Source: Proteles cristata cristata (Eukaryota > Chordata > Mammalia > Carnivora > Hyaenidae). Taken from it: a stretch of DNA of 64,000 nt. Numbering within the stretch: position 1 is the stretch's first letter; every line of letters begins with the position of its first letter. The notes beneath the pieces are model-generated. The model did not search any database. It was not told the origin of the DNA and saw nothing but the letters and a program-made list of their open reading frames with translations. This document shows, piece by piece, positions 11,994 through 23,910 of this stretch. Location of the stretch: positions 310,001 through 374,000 of the forward strand of contig JAESUZ010001522.1 in the NCBI GenBank assembly GCA_017311185.1. Direction: 5' to 3'. A program made the position numbers and the translations under genes.

Positions 11994-12224
11994 TAATTAA
12001 TGTTAAAAACAAACACACATGAAAAATCTCTTGAGTTTGAGTTACCTAAAGACAATATCAGAATTCCTTCTTCCTCTTTGATACAAATTTTCAAAAGAAA
12101 TAATGAACACTCATTATCTCCACTTGTTCATCCTTTCTCCCCTCAGTGTGGCTTTGTGATTGCACCTATCATTCTATTGAAACCTTTCTCACCATATGTT
12201 ACCAATTGAATACAGATTGTCAAA

Positions 12225-12900
12225 CTGAATGAATACTTTTCCAGTCCTCATCTTAACAGAATTGCTCTGGTCTTTTTAACACCACTGATTATTCTGTTTA
12301 TCTTTAGACTCTCTGATCTGCTGCTTTCTGGAACAGGCCCTCATTTGATCTTCTTGGATGCCCTTCACACCATTTCTTACAGGTTTCATTCCAGCACTCC
12401 TCTGTCTTCCTGGCCACTTTGAATGCTGTTCCCACAGGTCATCCTGTGTGCTTTCAAATGCTCTCTGTTTGTCTTATCATCCTCCCTCATATTTATCACT
12501 ATTAGCCCTACACAGCTAATTCAATTGAATATATTTCCAGCTGGAATTTTTACACTTTATGTGAAATATTTGAAGCATATCTCCATTTGAATATCCCACT
12601 GGCCATGCAAAACTCAATATATCTAAGTAGATCATACATCTTCGTAATGCATGCTTTTTCTTAGGTGATAGTACCATCACTTACCAGTTCACACAGACTG
12701 GAATACTTACAGATTCCTTTCTCTTCCTAACTGTTCATAACTAATTAATTACCAAAATCATGTTCATTTTCCCTCTATCTTGGGTTTGATTCTCTTCTCC
12801 ACCCTTAGTTCATACTTTCAATATCACTGACCATATCATTGGTTTATCCATTTAACATGTTCTGTTTTGTCTCATTTCATTCCTGCCCTGTGACAGAGAA
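12225..12900 (+). repeat. L2 LINE fragment
   Basis: Sense L2-like 3' region: 'tctccatttgaatatcccactggccatgcaaaactcaatatatc' follows the L2 pattern of 'catctccacttggatgtcccacaggcacctcaaactcaacatg'. The preceding and following CT-rich text also fits. Diverged; edges approximate. Confidence 0.55.
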
Positions 12901-13464
12901 AAATGGATGCAGTTCCTGGCCTTACTGAGCTAGTGGCTGGCTGCATTGCCATAACCTATGTTAGGGGAGTCTCATGGCCAGAATCCCTGTGGCTTAATAG
13001 AATTCAAGTATTTTTTTACTCAAAAAGTAGTTCACTGTGGTGTGGTAGGGGTGCAGACTACACCCATCCTGTTATTCTTCCATCCTCAGTACATGGCCTC
13101 AAGGGTCCTGCAGAAGGGAGAAGTAGATCTAAAGGTTAGAGGTAAAAGTGTAGTGCATTACATCTGGCCACATTGCACAACTAACTGTGAGGCTGGAAAA
13201 TGTGGTGTAGCTTGTGGTTGCAGGAGAAATATGGAAATGGCTTGAGGAATGAATAACCAGTCTTGCCCACAGTCTTGTTTCTCAGTTTCTCCACTCCCTC
13301 ACTGTGATCAGTGTGATGGATCTAAAGTGAAAACCCGACACCCAATTCTTGCAGTTATTTAGTGTTTACTTAAACCTCATATAAGTGCTACATGATCTGA
13401 GCTGATCTCCAGTATCATGTTTCAAGACTTAATATCTAGCCGTTTATGCACCAGCAACACAGGA

Positions 13465-13815
13465 GTTTTTCACACTTATTGAAGTTCTTCCATTTCACAT
13501 TTTTGCTTATGTTGTCCCTGTACCCTGAAATGTCACCCTCACTTCTCTCTATAGATTCCATTTCAACCAAGCTAAATCCTAGTTCTTCCTCTAGGGTCAG
13601 CTTAAATATCATTTCTTCCAAAATGATTTACTGCTGCTGTTCTTCCTGGACTGGATTTGGTGCCCCCTTTTTGTGCTTCTATATTTTTCTCTGAGCACAC
13701 TTACTTGCTATTATATACTTTTTTACCAATCTCCTTCCTGGTGCCAGGGCCAGTCTGCCCCTAGACTCCTCAGCATGTAGCACATAACTCCGTCATGATT
13801 TGCTGAGTGAGTGCT
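13465..13815 (+). repeat. L2 LINE 3'-end fragment
   Basis: Follows the L2 3'-end pattern: '..cttcctctagggtcagcttaaatatcatttcttcc', 'tatatacttttttaccaatctcc', then '..agcatgtagcacataactccgtcatgatttgctgagtgagtg'. It may belong to the same L2 insertion as the fragment at 12225. Short open frames here are not genes. Confidence 0.6.
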
Positions 13816-15272
13816 ACCTGTGATTCCATTGCTTCCTGATTCTCTCTTCTCTGAGATACCTCCCTTACTCTTTCTTCACTGCAGATCTGCCTCCTGCTTC
13901 TCTAAGTGTGGTCCTTTGATATCAGATTATATGTTTTGGTATTTATAAATTTGATTCCTTTGCTGAGATTTTTGGCTTTGTGGCGTATCTATTGAAAGAG
14001 TTATGCTTAAAAGTAAATAGGTAAGTAAGTATGTAAATAACAAACTAAAAGTAACAGAGTGGTAGTTCTCTATTATAAGATATTGGTCAAGAGAATCTTT
14101 TCTGTAGCAAAGTTCTATTCCCAGGGTAGCAGGGCTTCCAGTGAGAAACACTGGCTGGAACTTTGCCAAGGAAAAGAGCCCCGCTGCTGAGAGGACAGAA
14201 GACAGATATTTATGCTCCATGACTGATAATAGCAGTCTGGACTCAGCTAAGAAAAAAATAACAAATGACTTTTTTAGTCTGTCAATCATGAACATACTCG
14301 GAAAGTCTTGCTTGACAAGCAGCCTGAGGAGTTAGAGACTGGGAATGAGAAGGAAGCATATAATGCAACAGTTGTTTATCCATTCATTGCCACATGGACT
14401 CATCTAGTCTTCTTACACTTCTGTGGGGTGCAGGGTGGCTCACATGTGCACCCAGACCTCATGTTAACTGGTTAATAAGAGAGATAGGTATGAAAAGCAG
14501 GATTTCAAAGCCTTGTAAAAGGCGCCTTAGGGGAGCTTATGGGAGTGTCAAAGAGCCTCCAACAAAGGGATTTAGAGCCAACCTGATGGAAACTGTATCT
14601 GAATGGAGTCTAGAAGGATGAAATGGTAACGCTAAGGTAAAAGAAAGATGAAGATATATCATGGGGAGTGAGGCATGTGTGTAAGAGGAAAATTTTGTAC
14701 TGTTGATGCACAAAGGGTGAAGGAAGTAAAAAAGGCAATGAAGAAGGAAGTCCAGGTGGCAGAGGAGTCAGATGGTAGAGGCGTCTATGCTATAGGGATC
14801 TTGTAAGCAACCATCATCCCATGTTTTTGAATAATCATTCTGGCACAGTGGGTATAGCCCATGCCTCAAGGCACAGATGAGATGAAAAGAGCCCAAAAAA
14901 GCCATGAGAGAAAAGAGAGAATGGACTTAAGAAAATGTAGATTATTGTATGACTAAGAGGTTTTGGTTTATATGAAGGAAGGGTACACATAAAGAGAAAA
15001 GAAACTGTTTGTTTTGTTTATTTATTTATTTAGTTTTGTTTTGTTTATAATCAGGGTGCCTGGGTGCTGTCTCTAGCTCAAATAAAGTTTGAGTGTGAAG
15101 GAAGAGTATTGTTTCACACCCTAGCTTCAGATACTGATGACACATCCAAGTGTTGTGGATAGCTTTCCTCTGGTCCCAGCAGCCACATATACATACATAT
15201 AAAAGTTGTCTATTTGGAGAAATTTGACTAGGGATATAGATGAGGGGATCTTCAGTACATAGAGGAGACAAA

Positions 15273-15278
<6 letters not shown>
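13816..15278. other. Intron stretch, no clear element
   Basis: Mixed-composition intron with short purine-rich parts (14640-15000). A possible very short SINE head remnant (CAGGGTGCCTGGGTGCTG) lies at 15052-15070, too small to call. No exon signals were found. Confidence 0.45.

Positions 15279-15318
<40 letters not shown>
15279..15318. repeat. (AC)n microsatellite
   Basis: About 40 nt of uninterrupted CA/AC dinucleotides after ACACATAC. It creates an artificial poly Val-Cys antisense open frame that is not a gene. Confidence 0.97.
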
Positions 15319-15319
<1 letters not shown>

Positions 15320-15539
15320 ATCAGCATTAGAGATATAAGTAGACAAGTGATCTAGCTGAGGAGAATGGAAAGGGTGGGATGAAAACCAAGATAGAATGTT
15401 TTCATAAAAATCAAAGGGGGAAAATATTTCAGAAAACTGAGGTGTCTGAATTGGCAGACACATTTATAAGAAAAAGATGGAAATGTATTCCAAATTGTGT
15501 GCATCTATTTCAAGCTCTACTTCCATTGTTCACTGCTGT

Positions 15540-15945
15540 GAGACTCATAAAAGTGAAAAGTTGGAAATTAAATATCTTTTCTTAGAGAAATGGATAAAGA
15601 AATCATGGTACATTCACACAATGGTACACACTGTATAGCCATTAAAAATGGTGTTGAAAATAGTAATATAAAAATATAGTTAGATATGCTTTATAAAAAT
15701 CAAGTAACAAAAGTGTGTATATTTTGCTTTAATTTTATCTTATAAATACGCCTATATAGACATATAGTATTTATATGGATTCCTGTACATGTGTACAAAA
15801 TTATTTGAAAGAATTCATAACTGGCTGTTATCATTAGTTGCCTGTGAATGGAGGCTTGTTTTTCTTTTTCCTCTTATTATGTCTTCTATTTTTTTCTGAT
15901 TAACATGTAGTGGCTTAATAAAATGAAATAAAACGTTATCTTTTT
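15540..15945 (+). repeat. Old L1 3'-end fragment
   Basis: Sense L1 tail pattern: 'gagaaatggataaagaaatcatggtacattcacacaatgg..', followed by 'gccattaaaaatggtg'. It ends 'ttctgattaacatg..aataaaatgaaataaaa'. Diverged and short. Confidence 0.6.
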
Positions 15946-16644
15946 GTAGTAGAAAAGGTTCCATTTGATTACATGATCAGGATGTGTATAGGGAAGTTTT
16001 AAGAGGATAATGAAAGCAGAGGCTTATATATAGGGGATGTAGTAAGGAAGAGAGAGATAAGGAGTACAGACACTTTGAAAAATTTGATGAGAAAAGAAAA
16101 GTGTAAAAGAGAACATTATAGTGGAGGAAGGTCAAGGATGTTAGGATTTTGAATCATTTTGATTTGGTTTCCTTTAGTTTCACACGTGCACAAGTGTATG
16201 AGAGAGAGAGAAAGATAGAGACAGAGATGAGGAGGAGATAACAAGAGAATATGTGTATGTAAGTACATATGTAATGGGATTTAGGCTGATCAGAGGAACC
16301 AAAAGAAAGAACTTGCAGATTCAGGACAGAGAAGGAAGATAATAGATGGAGCAAATACCAGAGAGGGTAGATGGGGATAGAGTCAAGAAACAGGTGTGGA
16401 AATTCATCTTCATAGGAAAGAATGTATCATCCTCTGATATTAGAGAGAACAATGCAAATGGCTTGGAGAGGATGGGTCAGAACATCTAGGGAGTTTAAAT
16501 CTGATAGTTACAAATTTTTCAGGATATTAAAATTTGATGTCCTTTATAGTGAGAGGAGTAGGGCCTGTTGAAAACCCTTAAGGTTTGGAAATGTCCTTTG
16601 AAGACTGATGGAGCCATTAATCAAGATAAACATTAGCATGTGCT

Positions 16645-16860
16645 TCTAGAGCAAGATTCGTTAGACTTTGACCAAGGATCCAAATCTAGCCTGTGGTCTG
16701 TTTTTTGGTAGCCCATGAGCTAAGCATGTTTCTTAAATTTTTAAAGATTGTTTAAAAGAAGAAGAAATATATGGATATTACACAGATTATATTTTCAAGT
16801 TTGAAAATCCTGAAATATTTACGCAGAAAGTTTTCCAACTCTGCTCTTTAATAACCAAAT
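16645..16860. mobile_element. hAT-like DNA transposon remnant
   Basis: Ends resemble a common hAT-Charlie repeat: 'gactttgaccaaggatccaaatctagcctgtgg' on one side and 'aaatatttacgcagaaagttttccaactctg' on the other. The interior is short and diverged. Family not resolved. Confidence 0.4.
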
Positions 16861-17977
16861 TGAAGATAGAATCCCTCAGGTTGTAGCGGGAATTCCCTTT
16901 GGTCTAAAAGCAGTGAGCAGCCTATCTCAAGAGTGTTTTAAGTTAACAGATGGTCAGAGGTTGGTCTTGGGTATCAGTAATATTCTGCTTATTGATATGT
17001 GTAATACTTACACAGGTATTTGCTTTAACAATATGCATTCTACTCAGTGATGTGCTGGGACACTGACTCTAAAATTAATCCCTATTCGTAGCATTTGGCA
17101 ATCTCTATGGTGTAAATACTCTCACCATGGCTAATTTCAGGCTATCAGTGTGACATTACAGAATGATGAGTTAGGAAGAAATGTACAGAATTAGTTCTCA
17201 CAAGCCATTTTGGGCCAGTTTGGGATTTTTTCCATAGGGAAACAAATCTTGGAGAAATACCTGATTGCATTTCATATCATGTGAATTTTATGACCTACTG
17301 TTAGGAAATTAATTATACTGACTGAGCTGTAAAGAGTTTTGAAAAGTAACTACTTCCATTTCTTGTAACTACAACTGAATTTGAGCTCTAGGGCTAAGCT
17401 GATACCTGGGAAGATGCACATCTTGGTGAAGCAAATAGCTGTCATTTCCTTGAGAGAGCAGAACTCAAATTTGAGAATATGAAAACTGTGTTTTAACAGA
17501 AATCTCTGATACCACTGAGACCTCTTTGGAGACTGGAATAAATGGAAATACCCATAAGTTGAAGGACACAAATGGACTCCATCCAGATAGGTTTACACTA
17601 AAGCAGAATCAGGAAACTACCTCTGATGTGCCTGTGGGAGCCCTTGCCTATATCTAGAAGATACTCATTCTCCCCAGTTTCTTACAGGCATCCCACTTCC
17701 ATAAGTTGGACACCATTGCTTCCCTAAGTCAGGCCTCTTTGGCTATGGCTCTAATGTCTGATAGGACGATGTTTCCTTTAAGGTTTCAGTTTGACTTTTA
17801 AGAAGACCGTGTGAGCCAGCCAGTACCCACAGTCAAATCCTGGGCCTTCTTTCCTTACAGCAGATTGTAGCAACCCACTATATTTCTTGTATATTTTCTG
17901 TGCCCCACTGCTTCTCAGTTTTCTGTAAACTTAAAAAAACAAGTTAAAGTATAATGGATTTTAAGAGTTAATGGAAT

Positions 17978-18185
17978 GGCTAAACTGTACTTGATTGTCA
18001 TCACAACATGAAGACAACATCTCTACACCTGTCTTTGCATGTTTGCTCTGCAGTTAATGATCTACAAGCAGTATGGTTACTTGTTTTGTTTTTGGTGCAC
18101 GTTTGCATTGTCCGAGCAGTTCATGCTATTATAGTTGACTTAAATTCCAAATTAGTTTTTGTTAGTAGAGAAGGGTATACCACAA
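17978..18185 (+). repeat. Direct repeat, copy 1 (about 208 bp)
   Basis: Matches 19800-20004 in the same orientation, roughly 85-88% by eye with small indels. Shared blocks include GTACTTGATTGTCAT, AAGACAACAT, CTACACCTGTCTTTGCA, TTTGCATTGTCCG and GCAGTTCATGCT. The flanks do not match, so it is a discrete unit. There is no TG..CA terminus, tRNA-like head or poly(A) tail. Copy 1 holds a 60-codon open stretch whose frame is broken in copy 2, so coding is unlikely. Identity unknown. Confidence 0.85.
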
Positions 18186-19799
18186 AATAGTTAGTCTCCT
18201 CTCAGGGAATAGGTGTGAATACTCTGCTAGGAGCTAGGAGGAAAATCCTCCCTCAATAGAAATTGTTCTCATTAGGACTTCATGCTTCTCAAGAGGAACA
18301 TTTCTTTACCATTCTTCCAACTGCTTTTAATTAGTTTAAGCTTTGATTAAAAATAAAACAACAAAAAGTGAAAAATACCCTAAGCCAATTTGATATGAGT
18401 AATAGAGAGTGGAATGAATTATGTACATAATAGAGATTTGTCAAGATAATTTCTTAGGCAAAGTCTTCAAAATATGTAAATGTTAGGAAAATATAATAAT
18501 AGATATTAGAACAAAATATGTGAGACTACACACTTGGAACAGTTAGAGGTATAATTCCTTTCCCAAATGAAGTTTCCTATTTAGCTAGTTTGAATTTTAT
18601 TCTGGGACCTCTTACCAATTACTTTACAAAAAAAGAATTTCATAGAGTATTGCTATGAAGACTGTGTCTCAAATATACCTGTGATTCTGGTTTTATCTAT
18701 ATGGGGAAGAGTTGTGCCAATTCCTGAGATGAAATAGGACATCTTTTTCTACTTTGTGTTCAATTATATCCAAAAATCAATTTTTTTTAGGTCTACAGAG
18801 AGAGAAATAATATATAGCAACCAACAAAGAACTCTGTACAGATATACTATACCTAATTGGGTGAGGAGATTTGTACTCAGACATTTTCTTACTACTGTTT
18901 TCAGGTTCTCTTTTCCAACCCAGCTCATTCTTTCTTGGGCTGTATAGTCTGCTGAACTTTGGCTTCAACCTATTTTTATTTTCTTTGCATTTCCTTTGAC
19001 TTCAAACCTGAGAACTTTCCTTGTCTCTTGGCCCATTCCACACTGGGGTTTGACACCAGCCTCCCTTTACCTTACGCCCAAAACCTGAGGGCTAGATACT
19101 CCTGCTCCAGTGCTCGGCCACAGTACCCATATTCAGCCATTGGTGCACCATTGTTCAAAAATAGAAGTGAAGTGATGGGAGGATGATGTTTTAACCTTAC
19201 ATGTTGAGATTGAAATGCCCACAGGAATTCAGCAAGTAGCTCAGGAAGAAAGTCTATGCTGGTGATAAAGATTCACTGGTCACCACCATAGAGAGAAATA
19301 AAAATGTCAGTAGTATAGGTTAGATAACCACGGGAAGTATATTAAGTGAAAAGAAAGGATACCTCAACAAAGAACCCTAGGCATTTCAGGGAAGGACTGA
19401 AATGTCTTGTGAAGAAGACAATGGAAAAGAGAACACAGCATTTCAAGGAGAGTGGGGTTAACAGAGTCTATTATCACAGATCGATAAGTTAAGGGACTAA
19501 AACTTTTTACATTTCTGATTTAGACCAATTTTGGAGGAATAGCAACGAGAAATTAAAGAAATATAATGAGAAATATGGATGATTTGAAGGAGAACTTGTG
19601 AGGAGGAATCATTTATCCATTGACTCAAAAAGCTGTCCATCTGAGGGAATAGAGGGCAAATTCCTTTTGCTCTGTAGTCTGTGTTTTCATCTGTAAAATA
19701 AGGAAATTAAAACAAATAATCTCCAACCACTATTCTGCCTTGATATTGAATCACTGTAGGAGTGTAAATCAATTCTTAAGAAGGAACAAAATTGTAACA
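18186..19799. other. Intron spacer between the two 205-bp direct repeats
   Basis: About 1.6 kb of AT-rich intron without a recognised element, apart from a possible MIR scrap ('ttttcatctgtaaaataaggaaat') near 19684. It shows no retroviral gene remnants, which argues against the flanking repeats being LTRs. Confidence 0.5.
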
Positions 19800-20004
19800 G
19801 GCTAAGCTGTACTTGATTGTCATTATAACAAAGACAACATCCCTACACCTGTCTTTGCACGTTTGCTATGGATTTAAGAATCTATACGCAGTATGGTACT
19901 TGTTTTGTCTTTGTTGCACATTTGCATTGTCCGGGCAGTTCATGCTGTTATATTTGACTTAAATTCCGAATTTGTTTTCATTAGTAGAGAAGGATGTACC
20001 ACAA
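19800..20004 (+). repeat. Direct repeat, copy 2 (about 205 bp)
   Basis: Second copy of the unit at 17978-18185. It begins GGCTAAGCTGTACTTGATTG and ends GTACCACAA, about 140 nt upstream of the 29-nt exon's acceptor. A 1-nt deletion (TATGGTACTT versus TATGGTTACTT) and other changes separate it from copy 1. Confidence 0.85.
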
Positions 20005-20143
20005 TATTCTGAAGCACTAATAAGAAGAAAAAATAGAGTGGAAAATGTACTAGTTTTATGAATAGAACTTTTATTTTTGTTTCTAACATTGGGTTATTAA
20101 AACTGCTTCTAAAACTTTTTTATAAATCTCTTTTGAATCCCAG

Positions 20144-20172
20144 GTATTGCAATTTCAGATGAACTTGATAAG
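20144..20172 (+). CDS. 29-nt micro-exon B of the same unidentified gene
   Basis: The acceptor TTTTGAATCCCAG ends at 20143 and the donor AAG|GTAAGT starts at 20173; both are close to consensus. The two first bases (GT) complete the codon left open by exon A (A+GT = Ser). The exon then encodes IAISDELDK and ends on a codon boundary, and exon C begins in that same phase. Its length (29) is not a multiple of three, so skipping it would shift the frame. Acceptance as an exon rests on the double splice consensus plus phase matching on both sides. It is short and would be missed by open-frame scanning. The encoded peptide is acidic and hydrophilic and continues the Lys/Glu-rich helix-prone region of exon A. 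Confidence 0.8.
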
Positions 20173-20924
20173 GTAAGTTGAAAATAAAGTATAGAATTTA
20201 CATGTTAATCCACTGTCTAAATGAAAGACTTTCTGAAACATAAAGTGTTCAAATATAATTTGTTGCTAGCATTTTTAAAACTTTCAGTGACATGCTTTGC
20301 TTCTTTTACAAAAATTATTGCATGACATGTATATATATATATATATCACCAATTCTTTGGAATCAAGAGTTTTAGAATTTTATTAGAGAAAACTGAATCA
20401 CTGTAATCACTAACTATATTAAAAAAAAGAAAACATAATATTATATTATGTAAATATTTTTTCTATATATGATGAAGATGATGATTTAGAAGACACTTGT
20501 ACTTTCCTATAGCTAGCGTTTATAAACCTTAACTCAGTAAGTTTTTGCTTTGTTTTATTTTAAAATTCCAAGATGCCAAAGAATATGGTATCCCAGCTGG
20601 GGTGATAGCTCTGAAGGTGGTGAGAAGTGATACAGTTAGGAATATATTTTAACAGTAGTGTCAGTGGAACTTGTAAATGTATCAGATGTGAGGTGTTAGA
20701 GAAGAGATCAGTCAATGATGAATCCTAGGGCTGGAAGATGAGCAACTAGGTCAACTGTAGTGCTATTTGCTGAAATTGGAAAAACTAGGGAAGTGGCAAA
20801 TGAAGCAGATTGCAGTAGCATTAGGAGTTCTCTTTGTTTATTTTGAGTTGTCTATTAAACATATTTATATGAGCTGTTAACCATGGGAGACTTGATTTAG
20901 TTATACATTTATAAGTCATTGGAA

Positions 20925-21500
20925 TAAAAGTTCTCATTATTTTGGATTGGGACCCCTTTGCACTCTTATAAATGGCAGAGGAGGACCCCAAGAAGCTTTG
21001 GTTTGTGTAGCTGATACCTATCAATACTTATCATGTAAGAAAGTAAAACTATTAAAAGTGTAATGTTTTTCATTTAAAAAATAGCAGTGATAAAACCATT
21101 ACATTACAATAATATTTTTTATGAAAAATATTTTTCAAAACAAGATAGTTGTGAGAACATTATATTTTTTATTTTTTTGAAAAATCTCTTTAATGTTTGG
21201 CTTAATTGGAAACTTCTGGATTTTCATATCTGTTTCTGCACTTCATGTGTTATGATGTATTATTTTGACTGAAAAAAGTCTAACTACAGATATGTAGTTG
21301 GAAAAAGAGAAAGCACCTAGAAATAGCCATTAATATTTGTGAATGTTGGTTCAGATATTTCTCTAAACAGAATACATATTACAGTTCATTTAATGGTTAT
21401 AGATAGGAAATGATAGAAAGTATTATATAAAAAATGAGGTTCTATAAATCATTACATTTTAAAATAAACTATAATGTAATAATTATACCTTTTTTTTATA
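20925..21500 (-). mobile_element. hAT-Charlie-like DNA transposon remnant
   Basis: Follows a known mammalian hAT pattern: 'ggacccctttgcactctta..', 'gaggaccccaagaagctttggtttgtgtag..', 'tatcaatacttatcat', and 'aaatctctttaatgtttggcttaat..' with 'tctgtttctgcacttcatgtgtt'. One side resembles an imperfect terminus. No transposase frame remains. Confidence 0.6.
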
Positions 21501-21657
21501 AAAGCAATGAAGTTAGTATTCTTCTTTTCCAAATAAGATTAGACCTTTTGAATTTTGTACCATAAAAATACATTTGATTAAATAATAAAATTTATTAATA
21601 TACTTTTAAGTATTAAGTTAATAGGCCATTATAATATTTAAAATTTAATTTGTATTG

Positions 21658-21876
21658 AGGCACCTGGGTCACTCAGTTGGTTAAGCATCTGACTCTTGAT
21701 TTTGACTCAGGTCATGATCGCATGGCTTGTGAGACCAAGCCTTACACCGGTCTCTGTGCTGAGAGTACGAAGCCTGTTTTGGGATTTTCTCTCTCTCTCT
21801 CTCTCTCTCTCTGTCCCTCCCCTGCTCATTCTCTCTTCTCTCTCTCTCAAAATAAATAAACTTTAAAAATACATTT
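21658..21876 (+). mobile_element. tRNA-derived SINE, sense
   Basis: Head GGCACCTGGGTCACTCAGTTGG, 'tcaggtcatgatcgcatgg', a diverged middle, a long (TC)n, CCTCCCCTGCTCATTC and an AATAAATAAA tail. Moderately old. Confidence 0.9.
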
Positions 21877-22691
21877 ATATGAATATGAACTCTGTGCAAA
21901 ACTATATCTTGACTCTAACAATATCAGGTAGAAAAAGTGGCAGATGTGATCTCCTTGCCTTGTCCTGCTTTTCTAGTCGTCTTCCCCTGTGTGTCCATCA
22001 TTGTCTTTGGCCCATGCTGGGTTTCTCTTACACCGTGACCTTCCTTACAACTTGCAGAAATTACATAATCCCTGTTCTTGCATTTATATTCTATATTCGT
22101 TCACTTTAAGTACAAAGACATCATCATCTCTATTTCTAGGTTCATTTGTTCCTTCCAATATATTCTGTGAAGCCCTGGCAGCCTGAGTCATAAGTTAGTT
22201 TTGTGTGGTTCTGCTTGGCCCTTGTTCTTCCTCTCTTCTGGGTTCTGACTAACAGTGGGGCTGGTGTCTACACCTTTTTTTCGTGAGCTTAAGTATGTAC
22301 TAATTTTTCTTTGAACAGAAAATAGATTTCCGCCTCACGCTCAGTGGATGCCATGACACTTGGTTAGTAGTATCCTCAGGATACATCTTCACCCCAAAAC
22401 CCTGTCTCTTCCAAGTACTACTTGAGAGGAGTTTCGGTTTAACTAAATTGTATCGACTGCCAATTTTTATTTACTTACCTGATGTTCCTATTTTGGAAGA
22501 CTTCATGGAAATTGCTGAAATTTATTGCACATTTATTAGTTTTAATTTTTATTGGGAAGATGTCAACAATTGTCATTAGTAAGCTTTTATTTTAAAAAAA
22601 CTTATGTCAGTGCAAAGAAGTTGGTCCTACTCTCATACCCAGTTGTTGTGTGTGTGTGTGTGTTTTTTTTTTTTAAGAGTACCAGATAATA

Positions 22692-22920
22692 GGGGCGCCT
22701 GGGTGGCTTAGTCGGTTAAGCGTCCGACTTTCGACTTTCGCTTGGGTCATGATCTCGCGGTTCATGGGTTTGAGCCCCGCATCGGGCTCTGTGCTGACTG
22801 CCAGCTCAGAGCCTGGAGCCTGTTTCAGTCTGTGACTCTCTCTCTCTCTGACCCTCCCCTGCTCAAGCTCTCTCTGTCTCTCCTAGAAATAAGTAAAAAA
22901 AAAAAAATAAATAAATAAAA
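22692..22920 (+). mobile_element. Young felid SINE with 17-bp target-site duplication
   Basis: Near-consensus head, A box and B box (slightly altered GGTTTGAGCCCC), CTCTCCTAG and a long A/AATA-rich tail. Perfect duplications AAGAGTACCAGATAATA lie at 22675-22691 and 22921-22937. A private 7-bp tandem duplication (CGACTTT twice) sits at 22725-22738. It is sense to the host gene and follows a (GT)n-T12 tract. Confidence 0.97.
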
Positions 22921-23449
22921 AAGAGTACCAGATAATAAAAGGCAAGCACAGGCTACCATATCCTTTGCCTGCCTGGGAAGCAGCCTTGGTTGAGGGGAGA
23001 GTTGGCCCTATGGCGCTCTCTGCTGACCATGAAGCTCACAGTCCTGTATTTTTCTGAGTAAGAAAATGTGCATCTCAGACAGGTTTTAAAAAACTCAAAA
23101 CAGAATTATTTACAATTTGTGTTGATCTGACACCTGTGTCTTTAATGTAATAATAAAAATCAACCCAGCTTTTTCCTTTTAACCTTCCATTCGTATCTTT
23201 GGGGGCTCGCTGAAGATCTATTTTTCCTAACCTCTATAAAGTACTATTCACCTACTATCATATTACAATTATATTCATTCATAATTACATTGAGATAGTA
23301 TTTTTTTGCAATTTCTAAAGTTAGTTTTGAATGATTAATTTTTCTTAATATGGAAACAAAATAAAACAGGCTAATGTTATTTTTAAGGCTTTTATTTTTA
23401 GCTGTGGGAATTCTAACAATATCTTATTCATTAGTTTTGTTCTTGCTTT

Positions 23450-23910
23450 AGCCAGTGTACTGGTTTTCTATTGCTGCTGTAACAAATTAAAATAATGCAC
23501 ATATATTATTTAATGGTTCTATAGTTTAAAAGTCCAACATGGGTCTCCCTAGGCTAAAACCAAGGTGTTTTAGAATTGCATTCCTTCCTGAGGTTCTGAA
23601 GGAAATCCGTTTTCCTACATTTTCCAGCTTCTGTGGGCTGTTCTATTTCTTGTTGCATAGCCCTTTTCCTGCCTCTTCAAAACCAGCCAACATCTATCTC
23701 ATCTATCTTTGTAGCCAGAAAAAGCTTCCTGCTTCTTTGGAATCATGTGATTAGGTTGGGGCCACCTAGCTAATCTGGATCATTGAATCTTAACATTTTT
23801 AACTTTAATCATACTAAGTAAGTCCCTCTTGCCATTTAACGTAATATATTCAAAGGTTTGGGGGTTAGGATATGGACATTCTGAGGAAGCTATCATTTTG
23901 CCTCACAGCC
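23450..23910 (+). repeat. Ancient LTR-like interspersed repeat
   Basis: Contains 'ggttttctattgctgctgtaacaaatta', 'tggttctatagtttaaaagtccaacatggg', 'tgtgattaggttggggccacctagctaat' and 'ggttaggatatggacattctg'. This is the same general pattern as 11213-11745. Diverged; family not resolved. Confidence 0.5.

Larger units (their letters stand above)
1264..20143 (+). other. Intron between exons A and B (about 18.9 kb)
   Basis: Begins GTAAGT and ends in TTTTGAATCCCAG, and is filled mainly with SINE, L1, MIR, L2 and older repeats listed separately. Stretches where I recognise no element are approximately 1264-1740, 2695-3106, 7044-7400, 7799-10050, 10171-11030, 12900-13460, 13816-15540, 15946-16645, 16861-17977 and 18186-19799. 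Short A/T-rich runs occur at 2890-2980 and elsewhere. No further exon with convincing splice sites was found, although small exons could be missed by eye. Confidence 0.75.

Noticed and set aside
12903..13245. Two overlapping plus-strand open stretches of 78 and 95 codons
   Set aside because: No splice context, no known motif, and two frames open at once. Treated as chance.
15026..15463. 145-codon antisense open stretch
   Set aside because: It is opened up by the (AC)n microsatellite (poly Val-Cys) and has no other coding features.
18008..18190. 60-codon hydrophobic open stretch in direct repeat copy 1
   Set aside because: The frame is broken by an indel in the second copy at 19800, there are no splice or start signals, and the length is within chance for AT-rich DNA.
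17978..20004. Direct repeats as LTRs of an endogenous retrovirus
   Set aside because: The units are only about 205 bp, do not start TG and end CA, show no primer-binding site or polypurine tract, and the 1.6-kb spacer has no viral gene remnants.
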